Source: Pedobacter schmidteae
Lineage (GTDB): Bacteria; Bacteroidota; Bacteroidia; Sphingobacteriales; Sphingobacteriaceae
Direction of reading: 5' to 3'
Assembly: GCA_945906015.1 (NCBI GenBank)
Contig: CAMDQV010000123.1
Location: 1 to 6,332 of the forward strand
Length of the DNA stretch: 6,332 nucleotides
Part shown: positions 1 through 5,184 of the stretch, one piece after another
Layout: each line of letters begins with the position of its first letter
Numbering within the stretch: position 1 is the stretch's first letter
Notes under the pieces: generated by a model
What the model saw: the letters and a program-made list of their open reading frames with translations, nothing else
Database searches by the model: none
What the model was told of the DNA's origin: nothing
Position numbers and translations under genes: made by a program

Positions 1-183
1 TTGGAGCATCTCGTTCTTGAAACCGATTCTCCATATCTGACTCCTGTTCCTTTTCGGGGAAAGCCGAATGAAAGTAGTTATTTAATTTACGTAGCCCAGA
101 AGCTGGCTGATTTGAAGCAGGTTAGTTTGGATGAGATTGCTGAAGTTACAACGCAGAATTCCAGAATGGTGTTTGGGGTTTAG
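1..183 (+). CDS. TatD-family metal-dependent hydrolase, C-terminal end (5' partial)
   Basis: These are the last 60 codons of a TatD-family hydrolase, ending in TAG. TatD proteins are TIM-barrel, divalent-metal-dependent nucleases or hydrolases of the cytoplasm. The visible part begins with the conserved ETDSPYLTP segment; Asp9 of the visible stretch matches the last metal-binding aspartate of the family. The family signature continues as PFRGKPNESSYL, followed by a helical tail ending in NSRMVFGV, the usual family C-terminus. The TTG at position 1 reads as an internal leucine, not a start, because the family is normally about 250-265 residues and most of the barrel is missing to the left. Which paralogue (TatD, YcfH or YjjV type) cannot be told from this fragment. 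The gene runs towards the IS and the - strand genes, so its 3' end faces a convergent spacer. Confidence 0.93.
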   Translation: MEHLVLETDSPYLTPVPFRGKPNESSYLIYVAQKLADLKQVSLDEIAEVTTQNSRMVFGV

Positions 184-250
184 GTTTTATTACGTTGTGA
201 TTGGTGTTTTGGATAATTTTCATCAATACAAAAGACACAAATAATCTTTG

Positions 251-271
251 CTCCAATGGAGTCCCTCGGAC
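251..271. repeat. Tandem mini-hairpins (CTCC-GGAG and GTCC-GGAC)
   Basis: Two small perfect hairpins abut and share one base: CTCC-AAT-GGAG (251-261) and GTCC-CTC-GGAC (261-271). On the - strand they are followed by GCAAAGATTATTTGTG. From memory, this resembles the short hairpin repeats of the GTCCCgaaGGGAC...ATATTTGTAGAA kind scattered between genes in many Bacteroidota, here in degenerate form. The palindromes are seen directly; membership of that family is an inference. They lie about 70 bp downstream of the tatD-like stop codon. Confidence 0.5.
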
Positions 272-314
272 CACATGCAAAAACTAATTTTTATCAAATA
301 ACTAATTTACCCAA

Positions 315-337
315 TGCTTGGTGGTACCCACCAAGCA
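315..337. repeat. Strong 10-bp palindrome, 3-nt loop
   Basis: TGCTTGGTGG (315-324) and CCACCAAGCA (328-337) are perfect inverted copies around a TAC loop. This is the most stable simple hairpin in the spacer between the tatD-like gene and the IS. Neither side carries a proper T-tract (TATAATTTCATT to the right), so it is not a textbook intrinsic terminator, though it could end or protect the 3' end of the tatD-like transcript. It may instead be a REP-like dispersed palindrome. Confidence 0.55.
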
Positions 338-342
338 CCTAT

Positions 343-400
343 AATTTCATTCCGCTCATAGCCGCGGGGCCTAGTTCTTTTTGTATCGTCCTAAAAAAAG
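343..400 (+). repeat. Dispersed intergenic repeat, left copy (inverted relative to right copy)
   Basis: Positions 352-366 (CCGCTCATAGCCGCG) match the reverse complement of 1935-1949 at 14 of 15 bases. In both copies, reading outward from that block, a T-tract/A-tract hairpin follows: here CTTTTT (377-382) and AAAAAG (395-400), in the right copy ACTTTTTC and GAAAAAGT. The shared order of GC-rich block plus T/A hairpin suggests two diverged copies of one intergenic repeat family. The right part of this copy overlaps the presumed left end of the IS, so the exact boundary is uncertain. Confidence 0.5.
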
Positions 401-406
401 TTTACA
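389..406 (+). repeat. IS left terminal inverted repeat
   Basis: TCCTAAAAAAAGTTTACA matches the reverse complement of the right terminal repeat at 15 of 18 bases. It lies just outside the orfB stop codon, which is the usual place for the end of an IS3-type element. The match is poorer in the middle (a run of A) than in the subterminal copies at 420 and 450, so it may have decayed. Confidence 0.65.
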
Positions 407-415
407 GTTTTTGAT

Positions 416-1360
416 TTAATCCTGCAATGCGTTTACAGGTTCTTTATTATCCTGTAATAGGTTTACAATTTTACTGTTTTTGTTATAATAGTTTTTCCAT
501 AATTTCTCCACATTTATCTCTTTTGAATGCACCTGTTCTGGTGTAAGTAAACTGATACTAAAGTGCGGTCTTTCCTGATTATATAGCTTTATAGCGGTAT
601 CTAATACTTTTATGGCTTCTGTAAGCGTACCGACCTGATAATGTTTGAGATATTCAGACTTCAGTATGCCGTTTATCCGTTCAGCAATGGCATTTTCTAA
701 AGGATCTCCATTTTCAGTCATGCTGATTTGAATATTATTATCCTGTAATAGCTTTACATAATTTTCACTACAGTATTGTACACCGCGGTCGGAATGATGA
801 ATAAGTGTTGCCTGTAACTGCGTGGGTAGATTATTGAGTGCCATTGTTAAGGCTTTTATCGTCTCAACACTTTCTAAAGTTTGGGCTAAATGATAGCCCA
901 CTATTTTATGCGAATAGGCATCCGTAATTAAACTGATATAGCTATAACGCTCACCAATCTTCCAATAAGTAATATCGCTTACCCATAACTGATTAACTCT
1001 TCTAACATCCATTTGGCGAATAAGATTAGGCCATTTTTTTAACCAGTGATTAGAAAATGTAGTGATAAATCGTCTACGACGCTTCTTTACAAGCAAATTG
1101 TTTTTTGCTAGTAGTTCAAAAAGAGCATCTCTTCCCATCTTAATCTGGTGTTCCAGGAAAAATGGATAAAGCTTCTCGTAAAGCTTCCTACCACCCATCA
1201 CTCGATGATTCGAGCGAATAGAAGCCACCTGAGATAAGACTAAGCTTTCCTCTATACTTGTAACTTCTTGTTGCCAGAAGTGCTGATAATAAGCCTGTCT
1301 GGTAAGACCAAGTAACCGACACAAACGCACAAGATTTACTCTGGCGTAGGTATCTTTCAT
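416..1360 (-). CDS. IS3-family transposase OrfB (DDE integrase core)
   Basis: This 314-residue protein is the catalytic half of an IS3-family transposase. It cuts and joins the element's ends and is normally made as an OrfAB fusion. A helix-turn-helix-like region with the motif NHRVMGGRKLY lies around residues 45-95. The RNase H-like integrase core follows, with the DDE triad Asp129 (WVSDITYW), Asp191 (IHHSDRGVQY) and Glu227 (ENAIAERINGILK), giving the DD(35)E spacing of the family. The NQERPH motif (residues 261-266) near the end is also typical. The C-terminus carries a duplicated VNxLQD peptide encoded by the subterminal repeats. The frame lies -1 relative to orfA and is open back to about position 1414, so it overlaps orfA. 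The ATG at 1360 could start OrfB alone, but the fusion is the expected enzyme. No disabling mutation is seen. Confidence 0.95.
   Translation of the reverse strand: MKDTYARVNLVRLCRLLGLTRQAYYQHFWQQEVTSIEESLVLSQVASIRSNHRVMGGRKLYEKLYPFFLEHQIKMGRDALFELLAKNNLLVKKRRRRFITTFSNHWLKKWPNLIRQMDVRRVNQLWVSDITYWKIGERYSYISLITDAYSHKIVGYHLAQTLESVETIKALTMALNNLPTQLQATLIHHSDRGVQYCSENYVKLLQDNNIQISMTENGDPLENAIAERINGILKSEYLKHYQVGTLTEAIKVLDTAIKLYNQERPHFSISLLTPEQVHSKEINVEKLWKNYYNKNSKIVNLLQDNKEPVNALQD
420..467 (+). repeat. Two subterminal copies of the IS end motif inside the 3' end of orfB
   Basis: TCCTGCAATGCGTTTACA (420-437) and TCCTGTAATAGGTTTACA (450-467) repeat the terminal motif found at 389-406. The three start points are 31 and 30 bp apart. 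Both inner copies are read by orfB, producing the repeated peptide VNLLQDN / VNALQD at its C-terminus. The copy at 450 differs from the right terminal repeat at only one base in 18. These may be extra transposase-binding sites or remnants of end duplication. Confidence 0.7.
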
Positions 1361-1390
1361 TTCATGGATTACTTGGTATTGGACTTTTTT
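1307..1390 (-). promoter_or_regulatory. Programmed -1 ribosomal frameshift signal of the IS
   Basis: In the orfA frame the codons AGA-AAA-AAG (120-122) contain the canonical slippery heptamer A-AAA-AAG (1390 down to 1384). After a six-base spacer (TCCAAT, 1383-1378) comes ACCAAGTAA (1377-1369), perfectly complementary to TTACTTGGT (1315-1307). This gives a 9-bp stem, extendable by two C-G pairs past a bulged T. The spacer length suits a stimulatory stem-loop or pseudoknot. The 5' arm contains the orfA stop codon, and the loop of about 50 bases holds the orfB ATG, so folding may also limit separate OrfB translation. The elements are seen directly; frameshifting itself is inferred from the family. 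Confidence 0.82.
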
Positions 1391-1749
1391 CTGATTGGAA
1401 TATTGAGATTTCTCTCAGCTATATCAATCATCTTGTTATAAGCCTCAGAACGGAGTTGCTCGTCTTCAAGCTGACGCTCTAACTCTTTAATCCGAGCTAA
1501 TAAAGTAGCATCAGATAAACTAGGAGCAGCTAATAATTGTTTTTTAGGTTTCAATAATAAAGTATCTATTGGCAAATTTAATGAACATCTGCCGTATTTT
1601 TGATAATTACGCTGCCATAGCAGAATCCCACTTTTTGATTTGATTCCGTAACGATGACGAGCTTCTTCTTTACTAATTAAACCATTATTTACCTGATCTA
1701 CAACCGACCGCTTAAATGATTCACTAAATGTTTGAATTATTTGTTCCAT
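1369..1749 (-). CDS. IS3-family transposase OrfA (HTH, leucine zipper)
   Basis: This 126-residue protein is the DNA-binding half of the IS3-family transposase. Residues 8-52 form the helix-turn-helix region (FSESFKRSVVDQV, then EEARHRYGI and GILLWQRNY), which recognises the terminal repeats. Residues 80-115 form a predicted coiled coil with hydrophobic residues at heptad spacing (Leu83, Ile87, Leu90, Leu94), matching the leucine zipper used for multimer formation in this family. It ends in a basic tail, RKKSNTK, whose codons contain the slippery heptamer. A shift to the -1 frame after Lys122 adds eight linker residues (VQYQVIHE) and then all 314 residues of OrfB, for a fusion of 444 residues. 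The ATG at 1749 lies about 15 bp inside the right terminal repeat. No clear Shine-Dalgarno site is present, as is common in Bacteroidota. Confidence 0.94.
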   Translation of the reverse strand: MEQIIQTFSESFKRSVVDQVNNGLISKEEARHRYGIKSKSGILLWQRNYQKYGRCSLNLPIDTLLLKPKKQLLAAPSLSDATLLARIKELERQLEDEQLRSEAYNKMIDIAERNLNIPIRKKSNTK

Positions 1750-1763
1750 AAATTTACATTTTG

Positions 1764-1782
1764 TGTAAACCTATTTCAGGAC
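1764..1782 (-). repeat. IS right terminal inverted repeat
   Basis: Read on the - strand this is TCCTGAAATAGGTTTACA preceded by G, the partner of the left end. It stands about 15 bp upstream of the orfA ATG, so the orfA promoter must overlap it or lie outside. The stretch TAGGTTTA inside it matches the Bacteroidota -7 consensus TAnnTTTG at all but the last base, so the end repeat may supply part of the transposase promoter (inference). Confidence 0.75.
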
Positions 1783-1800
1783 AAGACAAAGCAAAGCCTG

Positions 1801-1825
1801 CCCCGACTTTTTGGAGGGGTCTTTT
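1801..1825 (+). terminator. Possible terminator hairpin beside the IS right end
   Basis: CCCC (1801-1804) pairs with GGGG (1816-1819); inside are two adjacent G/A mismatches, a C-G pair (1807, 1813) and a TTTTT loop. On the + strand TCTTTTCTTG follows, so it could act as a weak intrinsic terminator there. Read on the - strand it would form a leader hairpin ahead of the transposase genes. The function is uncertain, and it may simply be a decayed end of some other element. Confidence 0.3.
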
Positions 1826-1860
1826 CTTGATTTATTCAGTGTTTTTTATTGTTTTTTTTA

Positions 1861-1955
1861 GGTCTTCATGGTCTCAGCGCAAGGGCGCTTCGGCATTGTT
1901 TACTTTTTCATCAAGGAAAAAGTGAATAAGCCCTCGCGGCAATGAGCGGGAAAAG
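1861..1955 (-). repeat. Dispersed intergenic repeat, right copy, with T/A hairpin
   Basis: This stretch without genes holds three structures: a small hairpin AGCGC-AAGG-GCGCT (1876-1889); a longer one whose core ACTTTTTC / GAAAAAGT (1902-1909, 1916-1923) is perfect and extends to about 13 pairs with two wobbles (1897-1928); and the block CGCGGCAATGAGCGG (1935-1949), which matches the left copy (352-366) in inverted orientation at 14 of 15 bases. Comparable intergenic sequence combining CGCTCATTGCCGCG with a T-tract/A-tract hairpin is, as I recall, frequent in Sphingobacteriales genomes. No reading frame of note crosses it. Confidence 0.5.
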
Positions 1956-1995
1956 CATCATATTAATTAGAATTTCTTTCTTTTGAAAGCCAAAT

Positions 1996-2037
1996 AAAAA
2001 AACCTAGTTTTTCCATTAAGGTAAAATAGAACTAGGT
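1996..2037 (-). terminator. Intrinsic terminator of the lutB-like gene
   Basis: Read on the - strand, ACCTAGTT (2037-2030) and AACTAGGT (2009-2002) form a perfect 8-bp stem that runs directly into a run of seven T (2002-1996, its first T being the last base of the stem). The inner part can pair further (TTTTACC with GG-AAAA around a TTAAT loop). The structure begins about 60 bases after the lutB stop codon, with no other gene between, so it most likely ends that transcript and insulates it from the IS. Confidence 0.72.
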
Positions 2038-2040
2038 AAG

Positions 2041-2067
2041 CACGCGCTACACGCGCGCTAGCGTTGC
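2041..2067. repeat. GC-rich patch with CGCGCTA direct repeats
   Basis: CGCGCTA occurs at 2043-2049 and again at 2054-2060, an 11-base period, inside an otherwise AT-rich spacer. The block lies in the 3' untranslated part of the lutB message, between its stop codon and terminator. CGCTA (2045-2049) can pair with TAGCG (2059-2063). A neighbouring CAAAAAAGAACTA (2067-2079), read on the - strand, resembles the CTAGTTCTTTTTG at 371-383. The role is unknown. Confidence 0.4.
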
Positions 2068-2098
2068 AAAAAAGAACTAAAACGATACCACTCTTAAT

Positions 2099-3487
2099 TC
2101 AGAGCGTTTCTCTTGCTTGCTGTTCCTGCCATTGTTTACTGAACGATTTTTCAGCTACCTGCGGAAGCTCACGATGATTACCCCAACTTTTCTTGAAGAA
2201 TTTTTTCAATAATAGATCCTTGAATTTACCTCCAAACATATCCATAATCTTTCGCTTCATCATACCCATTTTCCAGCCTTTCCAGCCCAGCCTTTCTACC
2301 CGCGGGCTTAATCCTTGTACAACAGAATCTCTGCGGTTCAGGAGAAGCATTTTATGGATATCAATTTTAACCGGACAAACTTCCGAGCATTTGCCGCATA
2401 AGCTAGAAGCATAACTCAGATGCTTGAATTCTTTCATCCCGTCCATGTGGGGAGTGATGATCGATCCTATTGGTCCGCTATAGGTTGTTTCGTAGGTATG
2501 GCCTCCAATATTCTTATAAATCGGGCATGCATTTAAGCAAGCGCCACAGCGAATGCAATACAATCCTTGTCGCTGGTCTTTTTCAGCAAGTAGATTAGTG
2601 CGGCCATTATCAAGTAAAATCACGTACATCTCTTCTGGGCCGTCGCTTTCATTACTCTGCCTTGGTCCGCCCAGAATGGTATTGTAAACTGTCAAATTTT
2701 GACCGGTTCCATGTGTCGATAAAATTGGCCAGAACAGATCCAGATCGTTGATGGATGGAATAACTTTCTCGATCCCAACAATGGCAATATGTATTTTAGG
2801 AAATGTGGTAGTGAGCCTGGCATTTCCTTCATTTTCAGTAAGTGCAATGCTTCCGCTATCGGCGATCAAAAAATTACCGCCGGTAATTCCTACATCTGCA
2901 GAGGTATATTTCTCTCTTAATAGTTCTCTTGCTTTCTGGGTTAATTGTTCTGGAGTAGCATCGATTGGTGTGCCAAATCGTTCATTAAATAGTTTGGCAA
3001 TATCTTCCTTGCTAAGGTGCATGGCCGGAGTAACAATATGATAAGGCTTCTGGCCAAGTAGTTGAACGATATATTCACCGAGATCACTTTCAACCGTTTC
3101 AATCTGATTTTCCTCAAGAAATTCATTCAGATGAATCTCTTCAGTAGCCATTGATTTAGATTTAATTACGGTTTTTGCACCTGCTTTTTTGATGATCTGA
3201 AGGATCTCTTTATTGGCTTCTGCAGCATCATTGGCCCAAATAATCTTTCCACCTTTACGTTGAAAATTAGATTCAAACTCCGGAAGGAGCTTGTCTAGAT
3301 TTTCTATTACCTTCCATTTGATTGTATGAGCTTTACGTTTTGAATTTTCGAGGTTTGCAAATTTTGAAAGTCCGCGCTCAACAGCCACATCATACTTCCC
3401 AATATTATGATTTATAATACGGCGGTGATCCGTGTCAAATGCCTTGGTATCAGAAGTTTTTAGAAAATCGGAAGCTATTTTGCTCAT
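2099..3487 (-). CDS. lutB: LutB-like LUD-domain iron-sulfur protein (lactate utilization)
   Basis: This 462-residue protein matches the LutB/YkgF family in length and layout. LutB is the iron-sulfur subunit of the cytoplasmic LutABC system that oxidises L-lactate to pyruvate. The LUD domain spans roughly residues 65-300, with family-typical stretches SKSMATEEIHLN, GITGGNFLIADSGSIAL and LSTHGTGQNL. A ferredoxin-like part follows: CIRCGACLNACP (Cys311, 314, 317, 321) and CGKCSEVCPVKI (Cys364, 367, 371), for two [4Fe-4S] clusters. These seven cysteines are evident; an eighth ligand is not obvious. A basic, lysine-rich tail (residues 405-435) follows. The ATG at 3487 starts the typical N-terminus; no Shine-Dalgarno site is visible. 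No lutA or lutC is adjacent: an M28 peptidase lies 111 bp upstream and a terminator downstream. It could serve lactate or another 2-hydroxy acid. Confidence 0.92.
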   Translation of the reverse strand: MSKIASDFLKTSDTKAFDTDHRRIINHNIGKYDVAVERGLSKFANLENSKRKAHTIKWKVIENLDKLLPEFESNFQRKGGKIIWANDAAEANKEILQIIKKAGAKTVIKSKSMATEEIHLNEFLEENQIETVESDLGEYIVQLLGQKPYHIVTPAMHLSKEDIAKLFNERFGTPIDATPEQLTQKARELLREKYTSADVGITGGNFLIADSGSIALTENEGNARLTTTFPKIHIAIVGIEKVIPSINDLDLFWPILSTHGTGQNLTVYNTILGGPRQSNESDGPEEMYVILLDNGRTNLLAEKDQRQGLYCIRCGACLNACPIYKNIGGHTYETTYSGPIGSIITPHMDGMKEFKHLSYASSLCGKCSEVCPVKIDIHKMLLLNRRDSVVQGLSPRVERLGWKGWKMGMMKRKIMDMFGGKFKDLLLKKFFKKSWGNHRELPQVAEKSFSKQWQEQQARETL

Positions 3488-3491
3488 CTTA

Positions 3492-3499
3492 CAAATTTA
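3492..3499 (-). promoter_or_regulatory. Candidate -7 promoter box of lutB (TAAATTTG)
   Basis: TAAATTTG matches the Bacteroidota -7 consensus TAnnTTTG exactly and ends four bases before the lutB ATG. TTTAC lies 22 bases further upstream as a loose -33 candidate. If used, transcription would begin at or beside the ATG, giving a nearly leaderless message. A chance match in AT-rich DNA is possible. Confidence 0.35.
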
Positions 3500-3598
3500 A
3501 GTATTTAGATGATAAAGGGTTGTAAATAGAATAAATTTTACATTACATTCATTTTTAAGCTTTAATACATTGATAAATCTAGTCTAAAAGCCGTTATT

Positions 3599-5101
3599 TT
3601 ATTTTTTGACATCCATAACCGGTCGTTGATCACGGTTCACCAAATCCCATCCAGTATAATAGGCTAGCTTTGCGCGTTTACTTAACAGATTAAAGTTGAT
3701 CTTATTGACCTCATCGCTGACTTTATGGTAGTCTTCATGCTTACCATTATAATAAAATATAACCGGAACCCCATTTTTGGCAAAGTTATAATGGTCTGAC
3801 CAGTAATAGATTTGTGTGGGATCATCTTTTGCATTATGCCTGTAATCGAGCTTCAATTTGGTATATTCAGCATTGGCTTTATCACTGATTTTGTGCAGAT
3901 CTGTACTCAGCTTATCCGTGCCCACCAAATAAATGTAATTTGTTGAATCTGGAGTATTCCTGTAAATAAAATCGGTTCTGCCGATCATGTCAATATTCAG
4001 GTTTGTAATGGTATTGGCCATTGTAAATACTGGGTTAAGCGAATAATATTCTGAACCTAAGAGATTCTTTTCTTCGCCAGTGAACATCATAAAAAGGATA
4101 CTGCGCCTCGGACCATTTCCTTCTTTTTTAGCTTTTGAAAAAGCTCTGGCTATTGCAAGTACACCTGAAGTTCCTGAGCCGTCATCATCAGCTCCATTGA
4201 ATACCTTGTCTGTCATACCATCCGGATTCAAACCGATATGATCATAGTGTGCCGAGTAAACCAGCAACTCATTTTTCAAGTCTGTTCCTTCAAGATATCC
4301 CAATACATTGGATGATAAGACTTCCTTTTGCACCGGGCCATAGCCGAGTTTTAGTTCTGCCTTAATCAGCATTGGTGTATTTATGGAAGTGGTTTTTTCA
4401 TAGTTAAATCCCGAGTTCTTGAGAATCAGATTTGCAATTTCAGGATTGATTTGGATTACCGGTGCACTATAAACCTTGATGGGAAAGCTCTCTCTGCTTC
4501 CATTTTTTACACTAAGACTACTTCCTGAATTATGCCAAAGCGAAGCGTTGTTTTTTTCAGAGTTGATAACTAGTATTAATGCTGGTTCCTTGCTTTTCAA
4601 AAAGCTTAACCGCTTTGCAATTTCATCAGTTTGCCCATTATGAATGATTAAAACTACCTTTCCGGATAGGTCACCTTGTTTTAATTCTAGTTCTGTTCCT
4701 CTGGCAAAAAAAAGTAGTTCATTGGCTTGTATTGTTCTTGCTTCTCCGCTGCCATTAAATTGAAAGTCTTTGCCTGCGTTCAATACATTTTTATTGACTT
4801 CAAAAGAATTGACAAACATGGATGTTTCAATTAAAGAAACCTGTTGTAGATAGGAGCCATTTACGGGTGCAAGAAGTTTCAGCTTTTTAAATTCTCGCGA
4901 AATATAAGCTGCTGCCATTTCAGCCCCGCGCTTACCGGTTTCTCTTCCTTCATATTTATCTGATGCCAGAATACTTAAATGCTTTTTAGTGATTTTTGTA
5001 TTGATCTTTTGGGCATACTTTTCAGCATTTGGATCTTGTGCAAAGGCAATAGATGCGATGCAGACTAAAAAGAAGATCCATAATACTGGTTTTTTCATCA
5101 T
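3599..5101 (-). CDS. Secreted M28-family zinc peptidase (paralogue 1)
   Basis: An exported metallo-aminopeptidase-type enzyme of family M28. Starting at 5101 it has 500 residues. A signal peptide fills residues 1-21 (MMKK, hydrophobic core, then AFA before Gln22; signal peptidase I type, no lipobox). The middle part (about 100-225, with SGKVVLIIHNG and PALILVINSEK) resembles an inserted PA-type domain. The catalytic domain has all expected zinc ligands and the base: His285 (SAHYDH), Asp305 (GADDDGSG), Glu343 and Glu344 (TGEEK), Asp371 (NIDMIGR), His459 (EDYHKVSDE). The protein ends soon after this domain, so no type IX secretion tail is present. The frame is open to an ATG at 5149, but that codon lies in the loop of a terminator hairpin and would bury the signal peptide; ATG 5101 or 5098 is better. 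The substrate is unknown. Paralogue 2 lies just upstream. Confidence 0.93.
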   Translation of the reverse strand: MMKKPVLWIFFLVCIASIAFAQDPNAEKYAQKINTKITKKHLSILASDKYEGRETGKRGAEMAAAYISREFKKLKLLAPVNGSYLQQVSLIETSMFVNSFEVNKNVLNAGKDFQFNGSGEARTIQANELLFFARGTELELKQGDLSGKVVLIIHNGQTDEIAKRLSFLKSKEPALILVINSEKNNASLWHNSGSSLSVKNGSRESFPIKVYSAPVIQINPEIANLILKNSGFNYEKTTSINTPMLIKAELKLGYGPVQKEVLSSNVLGYLEGTDLKNELLVYSAHYDHIGLNPDGMTDKVFNGADDDGSGTSGVLAIARAFSKAKKEGNGPRRSILFMMFTGEEKNLLGSEYYSLNPVFTMANTITNLNIDMIGRTDFIYRNTPDSTNYIYLVGTDKLSTDLHKISDKANAEYTKLKLDYRHNAKDDPTQIYYWSDHYNFAKNGVPVIFYYNGKHEDYHKVSDEVNKINFNLLSKRAKLAYYTGWDLVNRDQRPVMDVKK

Positions 5102-5134
5102 GCATTCAAGATAGTAAAATAAATTCCGGCACAA

Positions 5135-5167
5135 AAAAAATGCCTCCAAAAACCGGAAGCATTTTTT
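5135..5167 (-). terminator. Intrinsic terminator between the two M28 peptidase genes
   Basis: GCATTTTTT (5159-5167) pairs with AAAAAATGC (5135-5143), and after one mismatch GGA (5155-5157) pairs with TCC (5145-5147) around a seven-base loop. On the - strand it begins 18 bases past the stop codon of the upstream M28 gene and ends in a long T-run (5140-5133), the form of a good intrinsic terminator. The A/T arms make it usable in both directions. Paralogue 1 therefore probably has its own promoter, in the roughly 30 bases between this hairpin and its start. Confidence 0.78.
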
Positions 5168-5184
5168 AATAAGTTCAGCATATT

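Larger units (their letters stand above)
388..1782 (-). mobile_element. IS3-family insertion sequence, complete, about 1.4 kb
   Basis: A complete IS3-family element with two partly overlapping reading frames, orfA and orfB, joined by a -1 frameshift signal and bounded by imperfect inverted repeats. The left end (TCCT...GTTTACA, 389-406) and the right end (TGTAAAC...AGGA, 1764-1781) match at 15 of 18 positions after reverse complementation. The length of about 1395 bp is normal for the family (1.2-1.6 kb), and neither frame is broken, so the element may still be active. It sits in the spacer between two convergent genes and interrupts no recognisable gene. No target-site duplication is visible: the bases outside are ATC on the left and AAG on the right. 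The ends could be one or two bases further out. The left boundary is the less certain because the motif is iterated there. Confidence 0.9.

Noticed and set aside
184..388. RNA gene or riboswitch in the spacer after the tatD-like gene
   Set aside because: No tRNA-like cloverleaf or known riboswitch core can be recognised; only isolated palindromes are seen.
389..467. Short CRISPR-like array (three repeats about 30 bp apart)
   Set aside because: The repeats are imperfect, lie within transposase coding sequence and match the IS right end; they are IS terminal and subterminal repeats.
2193..3126. Small open frames overlapping lutB (2193-2414 +, 2748-3041 +, 2941-3126 -)
   Set aside because: They lie wholly inside lutB in other frames, resemble no protein family, and the lutB frame has strong family motifs throughout.
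388..3487. Composite transposon carrying lutB
   Set aside because: Only one IS copy is present, and lutB has its own terminator before the IS; nothing marks a second end to the right of lutB.
3559..3591. Terminator between M28 paralogue 1 and lutB
   Set aside because: GCTTTTA / TTAAAGC forms only an interrupted 7-base stem with a loop of about 19 bases and no T-run after it; cotranscription cannot be excluded.
3599..5149. ATG at 5149 as the start of M28 paralogue 1 (516 residues)
   Set aside because: It lies in the loop of a strong terminator hairpin, and the extra 16 residues would precede a clear MMKK signal peptide.
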